The notes beneath the pieces were generated by a model. That model made no database searches and was not told the DNA's origin. It worked only from the letters and a program-made list of their open reading frames with translations. Made by a program: the position numbers and the translations under genes. Shown here piece by piece: positions 1 to 7,397 of a stretch of DNA of 16,620 bases. Source of the stretch: Sphingobacterium thalpophilum (GTDB lineage: Bacteria; Bacteroidota; Bacteroidia; Flavobacteriales; Flavobacteriaceae). Position 1 is the first letter of the stretch, and each line of letters opens with the position of its first letter. The stretch is taken from NCBI GenBank assembly GCA_943325255.2, contig CALPOS020000024.1, positions 1 to 16,620 of the forward strand, written 5' to 3'.

Positions 1-726
1 GTTAGCAAGATCATAGGAGTGATAGATGACAAAAGGTTTACCCGACATTACCAATTTATTCTTTGCAAAAAAGTGTATCATCCTTGGGATAAGAATACGA
101 AGATTATTCGATACATTACTTATTTTGCTTGTTATGGTTTGGCTTATGTAGAAAGTTCCAGATTTTTTGGTCGCACCATTCACCTTGATTGTATAAGTAC
201 GCATTTCATAGTCAATCGTTTTTCCGAGATTGGCCAAGCTTTTTTCATAAGTAGATCCAAAAACTTGTGCGGCACCACCACTAAAAACAGAGGTGACCTT
301 AAAACCAAAACTCATGATTCCCTTGACTCGCCAACTTACTTTGGTTCCACCAATAGTATCTTTAAATTGCCAAGTGACGATTCCTTCCGTGCCATTGTAA
401 TTCATTTTTTGCCGAATCCATTGGTTTGTTACTACTATGGTTGTTTTCATTTCACCTTCGCTATCATTACCCGACCAAGAATAGGCACCGCCTTTACCGA
501 CAGTATTCTTAGGATAGTTGAATATCATATTTGGATCCTCTTTCTTCCAAGAACCAAAAGTTTCCCAATTACGAAAATCATTTACATAATTAAATACGGT
601 TGTTCTTGGCGATTTTATAATTATGCTTCTCTCTACTTCAAAATCACCTTTGAGTGTCGCGATGTAAACCGTTGTTGCAAAAAGGGCTAATAACAAAAGG
701 AGGAAAAGATACTTTAGTATTCTCAT
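1..726 (-). CDS. SRPBCC-domain protein, probably with a C-terminal GyrI-like ligand-binding domain (partial)
   Basis: An open frame of 242 codons runs from an ATG at 726 off the left edge of the window without a stop, so the C-terminus is missing. Residues 1-20 (MRILKYLFLLLLLALF...) form a membrane anchor or uncleaved signal. Residues from about 25 to 165 look like a START/SRPBCC ligand-binding fold: V-E-R-S-I-I-I-K-S near the start, then a N-W-E-T-F-G-S-W segment and a T-V-G-K-G-G-A-Y-S-W-S-G segment, typical of polyketide-cyclase-like proteins. The later part could be the start of the GyrI-like effector-binding domain that often follows in Bacteroidota, but this is inferred. A ligand cannot be named. 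The gene is divergent from the M49 peptidase gene. The weak -7-like TAACTTTA at 749-756 (minus) is only a possible promoter. Confidence 0.75.
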   Translation of the reverse strand, partial: MRILKYLFLLLLLALFATTVYIATLKGDFEVERSIIIKSPRTTVFNYVNDFRNWETFGSWKKEDPNMIFNYPKNTVGKGGAYSWSGNDSEGEMKTTIVVTNQWIRQKMNYNGTEGIVTWQFKDTIGGTKVSWRVKGIMSFGFKVTSVFSGGAAQVFGSTYEKSLANLGKTIDYEMRTYTIKVNGATKKSGTFYISQTITSKISNVSNNLRILIPRMIHFFAKNKLVMSGKPFVIYHSYDLAN

Positions 727-825
727 ATGATTGACGGTGTTAGTGTGGTAAAGTTAGATATTTTATCTCAATCTTTACTGCAAGAAGTAAAAACATTCAT
801 TCGAAATCTGTATTGCATTTTCACC

Positions 826-853
826 TTGTTTTGAGAAACTATCAGTATCTTTG
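826..853 (+). promoter_or_regulatory. Bacteroidota-type promoter of the M49 peptidase gene
   Basis: TTG at 826-828 is followed, after 17 bases, by TATCTTTG at 846-853, an exact match to the TAnnTTTG -7 box with the usual -33 spacing. Transcription would begin near 857, giving a leader of about 32 bases before the ATG at 889. If the upstream in-frame ATG at 865 were used, the leader would be only about 8 bases. Confidence 0.6.
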
Positions 854-888
854 GTACCCATTTAATGATAATTATAATTCTATTTAAA

Positions 889-2922
889 ATGAAATTAATT
901 AAACTTTTCACTGCTCTTTTCGTTGTTGGATCTATCGCAATTTCGGTCGCTCAAGAGCAGAAAACGACAAAACCAAAAGGCGAAATCGAGTCATTTTCCT
1001 ATCTAGTTGAGCAGTTTGCTGATATCAATGTCTTGCGATATCAAATTTCGAGTTGGGACAACTTGACTTTAAAGGAAAAACAATTGGTGTATTACCTTAC
1101 CGAAGCCGGAACTTGTGGGCGTGATATTATGTGGGATCAACATTATATATACAATCTAAAAATAAGAAAAGCTTTAGAGAATATTTATACGCAGTATAAA
1201 GGTGATAAGAAATCTGACGACTGGAAAAACTTCGAAGTATATCTTAAACGTGTTTGGTTTTCGAATGGAATTCACCATCACTATTCGAATGATAAAATCA
1301 AACCTGTTTTTTCAAAGGATTATTTTAGAGGATTATTGAAAGAAACCAAAACAGATCTCGACCCAACTATTGTGGCAATTTTGTTTAATGACTTAGATGC
1401 TAAAAAAGTGAACTTGGATGAATCGAAAGGCTTGATTGCTGGTTCGGCGATAAATTTTTTCGACAAAGGAATTACCGAGAAAGAGGCAGAGGCATTCTAC
1501 GCTAAAATGAAAAGTCCAGATGCTTCTCGGCCATATTCTTTTGGATTAAACTCAAAATTAATCCGAAACAAAAAAGGACAGTTAGAAGAAAAAGTGTGGA
1601 AAAGTGGCGGTATGTATGGGGCTGCCATCGATAAAATTATTTATTGGTTGGAAAAGGCAAAATCCGTGGCCGAAAATCAAAAACAAGCGGATGCATTAGG
1701 CCTTTTGATTCAATATTATAAAACGGGTGATCTCAAAACTTGGGACGATTATAATATTGCATGGTTGCAAGCCACCGACGGAAACATTGATTATATCAGT
1801 GGTTTTGTAGAGGTTTACAATGACCCACTTGGTTATAGAGGTTCGTATGAAAGTGTGGTACAAATCAAAGATTTTGATATGTCTGCTAAAATGGAAGTAG
1901 TGTCTAAAAATGCCCAATGGTTTGAAGACAATTCACCGTTAATGCCAGAACATAAAAAGAAAAATGTTGTCGGTGTTTCGTATAAAACAGTTGTAGTTGC
2001 TGGCGAAGCGGGTGATTCTTCACCGAGCACGCCCATTGGTGTTAATCTTCCGAATGCCGATTGGATTCGTGCTGCCTATGGTTCAAAATCAGTGTCGCTA
2101 GGAAACATCATTGATGCCTACGCTAAGTCTGGAGGAAAAGGTAAATTATTAGAATTTGCGAATGATTCTGAGGAGATTGCGTTGGCACAACAATATGGTG
2201 AACTCGGAGATAAAATGCATACGGCTTTACATGAAGTAGTGGGTCACGCTTCAGGTCAGATTAATCCAGGAGTTGGAACGCCGAAAGAAACCTTAAGAAG
2301 TTATGCGTCAACTTTAGAAGAAGGAAGAGCCGATTTGGTTGGATTGTATTATTTGTATAACCCAAAATTACAAGAAATTGGATTGGTTGACGATTGGAAG
2401 AAGTTGGGGATGGAATCCTATGATGGATATATCCGAAATGGATTGATGATGCAGTTGGCGCGATTAGAATTAGGAGCAAACATTGAGGAAGCACATATGA
2501 GAAACCGGCAATGGGTGAGTGCTTGGGTTTTTGAAAAAGGTCAAAAGGACAATGTAATTGAGAAAATTACCCGTGATGACAAAACCTATTTCAACATCAA
2601 TGATTATGAAAAATTACACGATTTGTTTGGTCAGCTTTTGCGAGAAGTACAACGAATCAAATCAGAAGGAGATTACAATGCGGGCAAGAACTTAGTTGAA
2701 AATTACGGCGTAAAAGTCGATCAAAAATTGCATGCAGAAGTGTTGGAGCGTTGCAAACAATTTACAGCGGCACCATATAACGGATTTGTAAATCCAGTAT
2801 TGGTTCCAAAAACGGATGATAAAGGAAACATCATCGCAATTGATGTGCAACAACCAAAGAGTTTTGCAGAGCAAATGTTGTTTTATTCAAAAAACTACAG
2901 TTTCTTACCGCTGGAAAATTAG
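889..2922 (+). CDS. Dipeptidyl-peptidase III-like zinc metallopeptidase (family M49), secreted
   Basis: Removes dipeptides from the N-terminus of short peptides using one zinc ion. The zinc signature HEVVGH is at residues 448-453 and the second signature EEGRAD at 477-482, where the second Glu is the expected third zinc ligand. The spacing and numbering match the Bacteroides-type bacterial M49 enzymes. The protein is 677 residues long, normal for bacterial members. An in-frame ATG exists 24 bases upstream (865), but the one at 889 begins a clean Sec signal peptide (MKLIKLFTALFVVGSIAISVA, then QEQ) and sits better relative to the promoter at 826-853. Export implies a periplasmic role in peptide use, unlike the cytosolic eukaryotic enzymes. 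A monocistronic unit is likely, since a hairpin terminator follows at 2943. Homologues are sometimes mislabelled dihydrofolate reductase in databases; nothing here supports that. Confidence 0.9.
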   Translation: MKLIKLFTALFVVGSIAISVAQEQKTTKPKGEIESFSYLVEQFADINVLRYQISSWDNLTLKEKQLVYYLTEAGTCGRDIMWDQHYIYNLKIRKALENIYTQYKGDKKSDDWKNFEVYLKRVWFSNGIHHHYSNDKIKPVFSKDYFRGLLKETKTDLDPTIVAILFNDLDAKKVNLDESKGLIAGSAINFFDKGITEKEAEAFYAKMKSPDASRPYSFGLNSKLIRNKKGQLEEKVWKSGGMYGAAIDKIIYWLEKAKSVAENQKQADALGLLIQYYKTGDLKTWDDYNIAWLQATDGNIDYISGFVEVYNDPLGYRGSYESVVQIKDFDMSAKMEVVSKNAQWFEDNSPLMPEHKKKNVVGVSYKTVVVAGEAGDSSPSTPIGVNLPNADWIRAAYGSKSVSLGNIIDAYAKSGGKGKLLEFANDSEEIALAQQYGELGDKMHTALHEVVGHASGQINPGVGTPKETLRSYASTLEEGRADLVGLYYLYNPKLQEIGLVDDWKKLGMESYDGYIRNGLMMQLARLELGANIEEAHMRNRQWVSAWVFEKGQKDNVIEKITRDDKTYFNINDYEKLHDLFGQLLREVQRIKSEGDYNAGKNLVENYGVKVDQKLHAEVLERCKQFTAAPYNGFVNPVLVPKTDDKGNIIAIDVQQPKSFAEQMLFYSKNYSFLPLEN

Positions 2923-2942
2923 CGTATAAATTGATAAAAATG

Positions 2943-2968
2943 ATGCCCGCCTAGTGTGGGCATTTTCA
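2943..2968 (+). terminator. Rho-independent-type terminator after the M49 gene
   Basis: ATGCCCGC (2943-2950) pairs with GTGGGCAT (2956-2963) around the loop CTAGT, with one G-T pair, followed by a short T run. It lies 20 bases after the stop codon. Confidence 0.7.
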
Positions 2969-3006
2969 TTCAAAAGAAATAATTGTCTAGATTGTATCGT
3001 TTAATT

Positions 3007-3138
3007 TTATTGGTCTCCTCTCTCTAAATCTAATTCAATTGTGTCTTTGAATCGAATTTTCTTTAGAAATTTTTCTGCTATTTTCGGATTCCAGCTTCAG
3101 CAATACCGTACATCATTTTCTGCAACAGTTGGCATCAT
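3007..3138 (-). pseudogene. Small decayed gene fragment
   Basis: On the minus strand, ATGATGCCAACTG at 3138 opens a frame interrupted by TGA at codon 14 and then continuing as S-W-N-P-K-I-A-E-K-F-L-K-K-I-R-F-K-D-T before ending at TAA (3007-3009). A neighbouring frame over the upstream half reads M-M-Y-G-I-A-E-A-G-I-R-K before a TAG, so a single frameshift near 3085-3100 would join it to the I-A-E-K-F-L-K-K-I segment. Both halves read like protein, which suggests a broken small gene rather than random sequence. No family is recognised. The rest of the 284-base gap (2923-3206) shows only the terminator at 2943. Confidence 0.3.
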
Positions 3139-3206
3139 ATTCAAAATTGAAGACCAATTCTAAAGAATGAAATGTAAAGGAAATAAGGGTTTTTACAGGG
3201 TTTTTC

Positions 3207-3425
3207 CTAACGTTTTAAGAAGACTTTAATCAAAAAAAGAATTAGAATAAATAGAATAAAAGCAAAAAGGACTTTATAACTGCCTTTGTAGAATTTTTTA
3301 TGAATTTGGATATCTTTCCGATAGGCAAATACCATAACTAAAATAAAGCTAACTAAAAATAAAGCCGCGAAAACCCACTGACCTGTCGAAAACATTGTGA
3401 TAAAATTTTTAGCAAATGTAATCAA
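3207..3425 (-). CDS. Small two-helix membrane protein of unknown function
   Basis: Encodes 72 residues if started at TTG 3425, or 62 if started at ATG 3395 (MFSTGQWVFAAL...). The longer form is given because the extra N-terminal residues ITFAKNFIT read as a natural extension, but the start is uncertain. Two strongly hydrophobic stretches are seen, about residues 17-34 and 50-69. They are separated by a basic loop (Y-R-K-D-I-Q-I-H-K-K-F-Y-K-G-S-Y-K), and the protein ends in I-K-V-F-L-K-R. This predicts a hairpin in the inner membrane with both ends on the same side. No function can be assigned. The gene is divergent from the pyrophosphohydrolase gene at 3475, and about 50 bases hold both promoters; a TAnnnTTTG-like box is seen on each strand there (3434-3449). 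Confidence 0.65.
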   Translation of the reverse strand: MITFAKNFITMFSTGQWVFAALFLVSFILVMVFAYRKDIQIHKKFYKGSYKVLFAFILFILILFLIKVFLKR

Positions 3426-3474
3426 TTGTAGGTCAAAGTTTATATTTTGCAGTAGTAATTAAAACCTGCTTCTT

Positions 3475-3858
3475 ATGCAAAAACAACTTCATGCAGTTAA
3501 AGAATTCCACACCGCTTTCGCCATTGGACACAGTGAACATCCTAGAGCGGACTTGGGAGAAACTAAAAAAATGCTTCGTTTCAATTTGATGAAAGAAGAA
3601 AACGAGGAATATCTTGAAGCCGTTCAAAACAATGATTTGATTGAAATTGCGGACGCTCTTGGCGATATGCTTTATATTTTATGTGGTACGATTATCGAAC
3701 ACGGACTGCAACATAAAATAGAGGAAGTTTTCGACGAAATTCAGCGCAGTAATATGAGCAAATTAGGTGAAGACGGGAATCCAATTTATCGCGAAGATGG
3801 CAAAGTGATGAAAGGACCAAATTATTTCAAGCCGGATTTTTCAAAAATACTCAGATAG
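3475..3858 (+). CDS. MazG-like nucleoside triphosphate pyrophosphohydrolase
   Basis: Residues 41-64 carry the metal-binding pattern of the all-alpha NTP pyrophosphohydrolase superfamily (MazG/PRA-PH/HisE): E41-E42-x-x-E45 on one helix, then E57-x-x-D60-x-x-x-D64 (E-I-A-D-A-L-G-D-M-L-Y) on the next. These acidic residues would bind magnesium for release of pyrophosphate from a nucleotide. The C-terminal part (R-S-N-M-S-K-L-G-E-D-G, then Y-R-E-D-G-K-V-M-K-G) is a conserved tail of this single-domain subgroup. At 127 residues it is full length. The true substrate is unknown; members are thought to clean up non-standard nucleotides or act on phosphoribosyl nucleotides. The family call is firm and the substrate open. 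The gene ends at a terminator shared with ilvE. Confidence 0.8.
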   Translation: MQKQLHAVKEFHTAFAIGHSEHPRADLGETKKMLRFNLMKEENEEYLEAVQNNDLIEIADALGDMLYILCGTIIEHGLQHKIEEVFDEIQRSNMSKLGEDGNPIYREDGKVMKGPNYFKPDFSKILR

Positions 3859-3883
3859 TTGATATTTTTTCAAAAACTAAACC

Positions 3884-3921
3884 AAAAAAAAGGCGTAAGT
3901 TTTTAGACCACGCCTTTTAGA
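3884..3921. terminator. Bidirectional terminator between the pyrophosphohydrolase gene and ilvE
   Basis: AAAAGGCGT (3888-3896) pairs exactly with ACGCCTTTT (3910-3918) around a 13-base loop. A run of A on the left and T on the right gives a U-tract in either direction, so the hairpin can serve both convergent genes. Confidence 0.75.
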
Positions 3922-3935
3922 TTATTAGATTTTGG

Positions 3936-5003
3936 TTAAACTTTCACCATCAAATCAAAAGTGTCTTCCGCAATACGATATTGAATATTGGTCAATTTTT
4001 CTTTTAATTCAAGAGCTATTGAGTTTTCAATCTTAGGCAATTCGTAGTACACATCTTGATAAGAAAATCCAACAATTGGATTGACAACCGCTGCTGTACC
4101 AGCGCCAAAAATCTCTTTTAAACTACCATCTTTAGCTCCTTGAATAATTTCAGAAACAAGGACTGATCGTTCTTCAATCTGGATCCCATCTCTTTTGGCA
4201 ATTGCAATCAAACTTTTGCGTGTCACGCCATCCAGAATTCTTTCACTAGTTGGGGCCGTGTAAAGTGTGTCGTTTATTCGAAAGAAAACGTTCATCGTGC
4301 CCGCTTCTTCTAATTTGGTATGTGTGGCATCGTCGGTCCAAATAATCTGTTGAAAACCTTTTTCGTTGGCTAACTTCGTAGGATAAAATTGTGCAGAATA
4401 ATTCCCTGCCGCTTTCGCCGCTCCGATTCCACCATTGGCAGCACGACTGTAATGTTCCGCAATTAAGACTTTCACTTCTCCAGAATAATACGATTTTGCA
4501 GGTGAAAGAATAATCATAAATCGATATTGTGTAGAAGGTGCAGCAATAACACCACTTCCAATTGCAATCATAAAAGGACGAATGTATAAAGTATTTCCTA
4601 ATCCCTTTTTTACCCAATTCCGGTCTAAATCTATTAGTTGGTGCAAACCGCTCATAAAAATATCTTCTGGAATTTCAGGCATTGCCATACGAACCGCAGA
4701 TTTATTTAATCGGTCCAAATTCTGATCGGGGCGAAATAACCAAACATCATCGTTTTCGTCCTTATAAGCTTTCATTCCTTCAAAAATAGCTTGACCGTAA
4801 TGAAACACTTTTGCCGAAGGATCAATCAAAAACGGTTCATAAGGTTTAATACTAGGTTTTTGCCATTTCCCTTCTTTAAAATCGCAAACAAACATGTGAT
4901 CGGTAAAAACACTTCCAAAAGAAAGGTTTTCAAAGTCGACAGATTCTATTTTTGAGTGGGGAACAGTTACGATATCGATTTCGTGAGTAATATTTGAACT
5001 CAT
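3936..5003 (-). CDS. ilvE: Branched-chain-amino-acid aminotransferase
   Basis: Moves the amino group between glutamate and the 2-oxo acids of leucine, isoleucine and valine, using pyridoxal phosphate, in the cytoplasm. The 355-residue protein matches the longer BCAT type, close to the mitochondrial enzymes. The lysine that binds the cofactor is K197 in GGIGAAKAAGNYS. The class IV aminotransferase signature is present (K-L-E-E-A-G-T-M-N-V-F-F, about 230-241), as is the cofactor phosphate loop near F-G-A-G-T-A-A-V-V (299-307). The N-terminal F-H-Y-G-Q-A-I-F-E-G-M-K-A-Y block (67-80) is also typical. ATG at 5003 starts the family-typical N-terminus. The gene stands alone, divergent from the DUF4920 operon over 282 bases. 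No exact TAnnTTTG box was found upstream; TATATTTT near 5026-5034 (minus) is the nearest. Confidence 0.93.
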   Translation of the reverse strand: MSSNITHEIDIVTVPHSKIESVDFENLSFGSVFTDHMFVCDFKEGKWQKPSIKPYEPFLIDPSAKVFHYGQAIFEGMKAYKDENDDVWLFRPDQNLDRLNKSAVRMAMPEIPEDIFMSGLHQLIDLDRNWVKKGLGNTLYIRPFMIAIGSGVIAAPSTQYRFMIILSPAKSYYSGEVKVLIAEHYSRAANGGIGAAKAAGNYSAQFYPTKLANEKGFQQIIWTDDATHTKLEEAGTMNVFFRINDTLYTAPTSERILDGVTRKSLIAIAKRDGIQIEERSVLVSEIIQGAKDGSLKEIFGAGTAAVVNPIVGFSYQDVYYELPKIENSIALELKEKLTNIQYRIAEDTFDLMVKV

Positions 5004-5253
5004 TATAGAGAAGTTTTTAAGTGTAATAAAAATATAAGTTACTGATAATGAACGTTAATCAATTAAAATAAGGCTTAGCTATTTTTATTCACTTATTTTT
5101 GGCTAAAATAATAAAATTACATCGTTTTAATTATTTGTCATGAATTATTTTCTCATTTTTTGCAATAATGAAGTATTACCCCTAATTTGATTCTATTTTG
5201 TTAATTGGTATCAAAAAACTTTAAGTTATTTTCTTTTCAACGGCATTAGTCGC

Positions 5254-5261
5254 TATTTTTG
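5254..5261 (+). promoter_or_regulatory. -7 box (TATTTTTG) for the DUF4920-mnmD operon
   Basis: TATTTTTG matches TAnnTTTG exactly. It lies 24 bases before the ATG at 5286, predicting a leader of about 21 bases. No clear -33 TTG is present at the expected distance, so support rests on the -7 box and its position. Confidence 0.45.
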
Positions 5262-5285
5262 TCGCAACTATAAATTCACTTTGAT

Positions 5286-5780
5286 ATGATACTCAGAAGC
5301 TTCTTTATTTCGCTTGTCCTTATTTTAACAAGTTGTAAATATTCAATTACGACAGACAACTCGGATATTTCATATGCCTCTTTTGGTGACAGTATTACAG
5401 CCGAGAATGCAATTTCAAAGGAAAATCTTTTGGATCAATATCAGACGATGAAAGAAGGTGACACTATGAACCTAAAATTTAGCTCAAAGATAAATGACGT
5501 TTGTCAAAAGAAAGGATGTTGGATGAATGTTGATTTAGGGAAAAATGAACAGGCATTTATAAAATTTAAAGACTATGGCTTCTTTATGCCATTAAATGCG
5601 AAAGGTGAAGAAGTGATTGTCAATGGCAAAGCGTTTCTCGCCATCGAAAGTGTTGATGAACAAAAACATTACGCGAAAGATGCTGGTAAATCCCAAGCAG
5701 CTATCGATAGTATTACGACGCCAATTAAAACCTATTCGTTCTTAGCTGATGGTGTCTTAATTAAGAACAATGAAAAATAA
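5286..5780 (+). CDS. DUF4920-family lipoprotein
   Basis: The first 17 residues form a lipoprotein signal with lipobox L-T-S-C (lipid-modified Cys17), so the mature protein is anchored in the outer or inner membrane facing the periplasm. The body shows the features I associate with DUF4920: a Y-A-S-F-G-D-S-I opening, a K-I-N-D-V-C-Q-K-K-G-C-W-M block with C73, C78 and M80, and a G-K-A-F-L-A-I-E-S-V segment. The Cys-Cys-Met cluster could bind a metal or form a disulfide; this is inference. The function of the family is not known. The gene is first in an operon, and its last 11 bases overlap the start of the c-type haem lipoprotein gene, so the two are probably translated together and may act together in the periplasm. 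Confidence 0.8.
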   Translation: MILRSFFISLVLILTSCKYSITTDNSDISYASFGDSITAENAISKENLLDQYQTMKEGDTMNLKFSSKINDVCQKKGCWMNVDLGKNEQAFIKFKDYGFFMPLNAKGEEVIVNGKAFLAIESVDEQKHYAKDAGKSQAAIDSITTPIKTYSFLADGVLIKNNEK

Positions 5781-6216
5781 AGTACTCTTATTGTATTTGT
5801 TTTTGACTTTTATTGGTTGTGCCAAAAAGGAGTCGAAAGTGAAGGACGAATCCTGTTCAAAAGAATCAAAAGGAAAATCATTTAAGATGTACGAAATGTC
5901 TGAAATGTCAACATTGATGGAGCAGATGTATGTCGACAATCAACGATTGAAATCCAGGATTTTAAGTGGTGATACCATTGGCAAGTTCCCCAATCACTTT
6001 CTGAAAATTCATAGTTCAGTGATGACCGATTCAACGGAGAATGACGAATTTTTCAAAGAACAAGCAAAATTGTTTATCAAAGCGCAGGAGCTAATCTATC
6101 AAGATCCGAAGAATGCTAAGCAGCATTTTAATGAAGGTGTCGATGCTTGTTTGCAATGTCATGAAGTTAAATGTGGTGGTCCAATTCCAAAGATCAAGAA
6201 ATTGTACATCCCATAA
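5770..6216 (+). CDS. Lipoprotein with one C-terminal c-type haem site (cytochrome c'-like)
   Basis: The signal ends in lipobox F-I-G-C (Cys17), predicting a lipid-anchored periplasmic protein of 148 residues. One haem-binding motif, C127-L-Q-C130-H131, lies 18 residues from the end and is followed by another cysteine (C135). The middle is helical and rich in Met and Lys (K-M-Y-E-M-S-E-M-S-T-L-M). A helical body with a single CxxCH near the C-terminus is the layout of cytochrome c'-type proteins, but the sequence is not clearly in that family. Electron transfer or gas or metal sensing are possible. The ATG lies inside the end of the DUF4920 gene (ATGAAAAATAA), so translation is probably coupled. 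mnmD follows after three bases. Confidence 0.7.
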   Translation: MKNKVLLLYLFLTFIGCAKKESKVKDESCSKESKGKSFKMYEMSEMSTLMEQMYVDNQRLKSRILSGDTIGKFPNHFLKIHSSVMTDSTENDEFFKEQAKLFIKAQELIYQDPKNAKQHFNEGVDACLQCHEVKCGGPIPKIKKLYIP

Positions 6217-6219
6217 TTG

Positions 6220-6885
6220 ATGAGAAGAGAAATACAAATTACTTCTGATGGTTCTACCACAATTCATTTGCCGGATTGGGATGAAAATTATCATTCTAAG
6301 CATGGCGCTATTCAGGAAGCAAAACATGTCTTTATAAAAAACGGTTTGGATTTGTTCGAAAAAAAACCTACTGTCAACATCCTAGAAATTGGTTTTGGGA
6401 CTGGTTTGAACGCGTTTATCACTTATTTGGAATCAAAGAAACGTCGACAGGAAATTAACTATTTTGGTGTTGAAGCTTATCCGGTGTCTGCGGAAGAAGT
6501 GTCGGCAATGAATTATGCAAAAGAACTGAATGCCATGGACGATTTTTCAGTTTTTCAAATGCTGCATTCTTGTGCCTGGGAGGAAAATAAAAAATTGTCA
6601 GACTTTTTTAATCTAACCAAAAGAAAGCAATTCTTCGAAACCATCGATGATCAGTCAGTATTTGATTTAATTTATTTTGATGCTTTTGGATACCGGGTTC
6701 AACCCGAATTATGGAGTGTTGCAGTATTTTCAAACATGTTTGCAGCGCTGAGGCCGAATGGTATATTAGTCACCTATGCTGCACGCGGCGTTGTAAAGCG
6801 CAATATGATTGAAGCTGGATTTACAGTTGAAAAACTCGAAGGCCCGCCAGGCAAAAGAGAAATGTTTAGAGCAAGAAAGGCTTAA
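6220..6885 (+). CDS. mnmD: tRNA 5-methylaminomethyl-2-thiouridine methyltransferase
   Basis: Last step of making mnm5s2U at wobble position 34: uses S-adenosylmethionine to methylate the 5-aminomethyl group in certain tRNAs. This is the stand-alone methyltransferase half of MnmC; the FAD-dependent oxidase half is absent. The Y-H-S-K-H-G-A-I-Q-E-A block (about 24-34), the SAM-binding N-I-L-E-I-G-F-G-T-G-L-N (53-64), the F-D-L-I-Y-F-D-A-F-G motif with Q-P-E-L-W, and the closing A-R-G-V-V-K-R-N-M segment followed by E-G-P-P-G-K-R-E-M-F-R-A are all present. The 221-residue size fits. ATG at 6220 is chosen over a TTG at 6217. It is three bases after the haem lipoprotein stop, so it is in the same operon, though its function seems unrelated to the lipoproteins. 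Confidence 0.88.
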   Translation: MRREIQITSDGSTTIHLPDWDENYHSKHGAIQEAKHVFIKNGLDLFEKKPTVNILEIGFGTGLNAFITYLESKKRRQEINYFGVEAYPVSAEEVSAMNYAKELNAMDDFSVFQMLHSCAWEENKKLSDFFNLTKRKQFFETIDDQSVFDLIYFDAFGYRVQPELWSVAVFSNMFAALRPNGILVTYAARGVVKRNMIEAGFTVEKLEGPPGKREMFRARKA

Positions 6886-6952
6886 TACTTTTTTGACTAC
6901 GGGCAATATTCCCAATTAACATTTCGTTAGTATGATAGATTCATTTTTTAAG

Positions 6953-6960
6953 TAAATTTG
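6953..6960 (+). promoter_or_regulatory. -7 box (TAAATTTG) for the first 65-residue paralogue
   Basis: Exact TAnnTTTG match, 43 bases before the ATG at 7004, predicting a leader of about 40 bases. No good -33 element is evident. Confidence 0.45.
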
Positions 6961-7003
6961 ATTCTGAATTAACCAACCCGTTCTTTAAATCCTTTATCCA
7001 TTT

Positions 7004-7201
7004 ATGAAAAGAACCATGTTTGCTTACACTCAAAACATACTCGAAAGAGTGAGTTTCGATCCATTACTATTCTGTAAGGAATTGGAAAAAGCGCTGAAAG
7101 TCCTTCTTCCTTACGAAATAGAACAACTTACAGAATGGCTTTTGAATTATACAATCGAAAGGCCAGAATTAAGGCAATGTCTAATTTACGTCAACAAATA
7201 A
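7004..7201 (+). CDS. Small conserved protein, paralogue 1 of 2
   Basis: 65 residues, starting MKRTMFAYTQ. From residue 8 the sequence aligns without gaps to the product of the gene at 7398: 38 of 57 positions are identical by hand count. Shared blocks are L-E-R-V-S-F-D-P, L-F-C-K-E-L, L-L-P-Y-E, E-Q-L and P-E-L. It is predicted to be mostly helical and soluble, with no signal or membrane segment. One conserved Cys (in F-C-K-E-L) is kept in both copies. The function is unknown. It has its own -7 box and its own terminator (7206-7232), so it is a free-standing unit; such small strongly expressed genes can encode regulators or partner proteins, but nothing here proves that. The conservation between copies shows it is truly coding. 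Confidence 0.75.
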   Translation: MKRTMFAYTQNILERVSFDPLLFCKELEKALKVLLPYEIEQLTEWLLNYTIERPELRQCLIYVNK

Positions 7202-7205
7202 AACT

Positions 7206-7232
7206 AAAAGAGCTTAAACGGCTCTTTTTTTT
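7206..7232 (+). terminator. Terminator of the first small paralogue
   Basis: AAAAGAGC (7206-7213) pairs with GCTCTTTT (7221-7228) around a seven-base loop and is followed by a continuous T run to 7232. It begins five bases after the stop codon. Confidence 0.85.
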
Positions 7233-7257
7233 GTGTGATACATTCACTAGTATATGT

Positions 7258-7265
7258 TACTTTTG
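7258..7265 (+). promoter_or_regulatory. Possible -7 box (TACTTTTG) for the second small paralogue
   Basis: Exact TAnnTTTG match, but 132 bases before the ATG at 7398, which would give an unusually long AT-rich leader of about 129 bases. A TTG at 7231-7233 is too far upstream (24 bases) for a standard -33. A nearer promoter may exist that I did not recognise. Confidence 0.3.
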
Positions 7266-7397
7266 TAAGTTTATACTTTATTTATTTTAACAAATAATGT
7301 ATTTCATCGGATTTTTATGTATTTAAACGGTATAATTTAGATTAAATTTTACATTTACCTTACGTTCTTATTAAGATAACCCCTAAATCTTACAATT

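Noticed and set aside
19..690. Long plus-strand open frame of 223 codons
   Set aside because: It is the antisense shadow of the SRPBCC-domain gene read on the minus strand (1-726), whose translation shows a membrane anchor and family-like blocks; the plus-strand product resembles nothing.
4246..4617. Minus-strand open frame of 123 codons within ilvE
   Set aside because: Out of frame with ilvE on the same strand and lacking any family motif; ilvE motifs cover the whole interval.
5093..5111. Hairpin TTATTTT-TGGCT-AAAATAA upstream of ilvE
   Set aside because: All stem pairs are A-T and the region is AT-rich, so the repeat is expected by chance; it has no T run suited to a terminator and lies between divergent genes.
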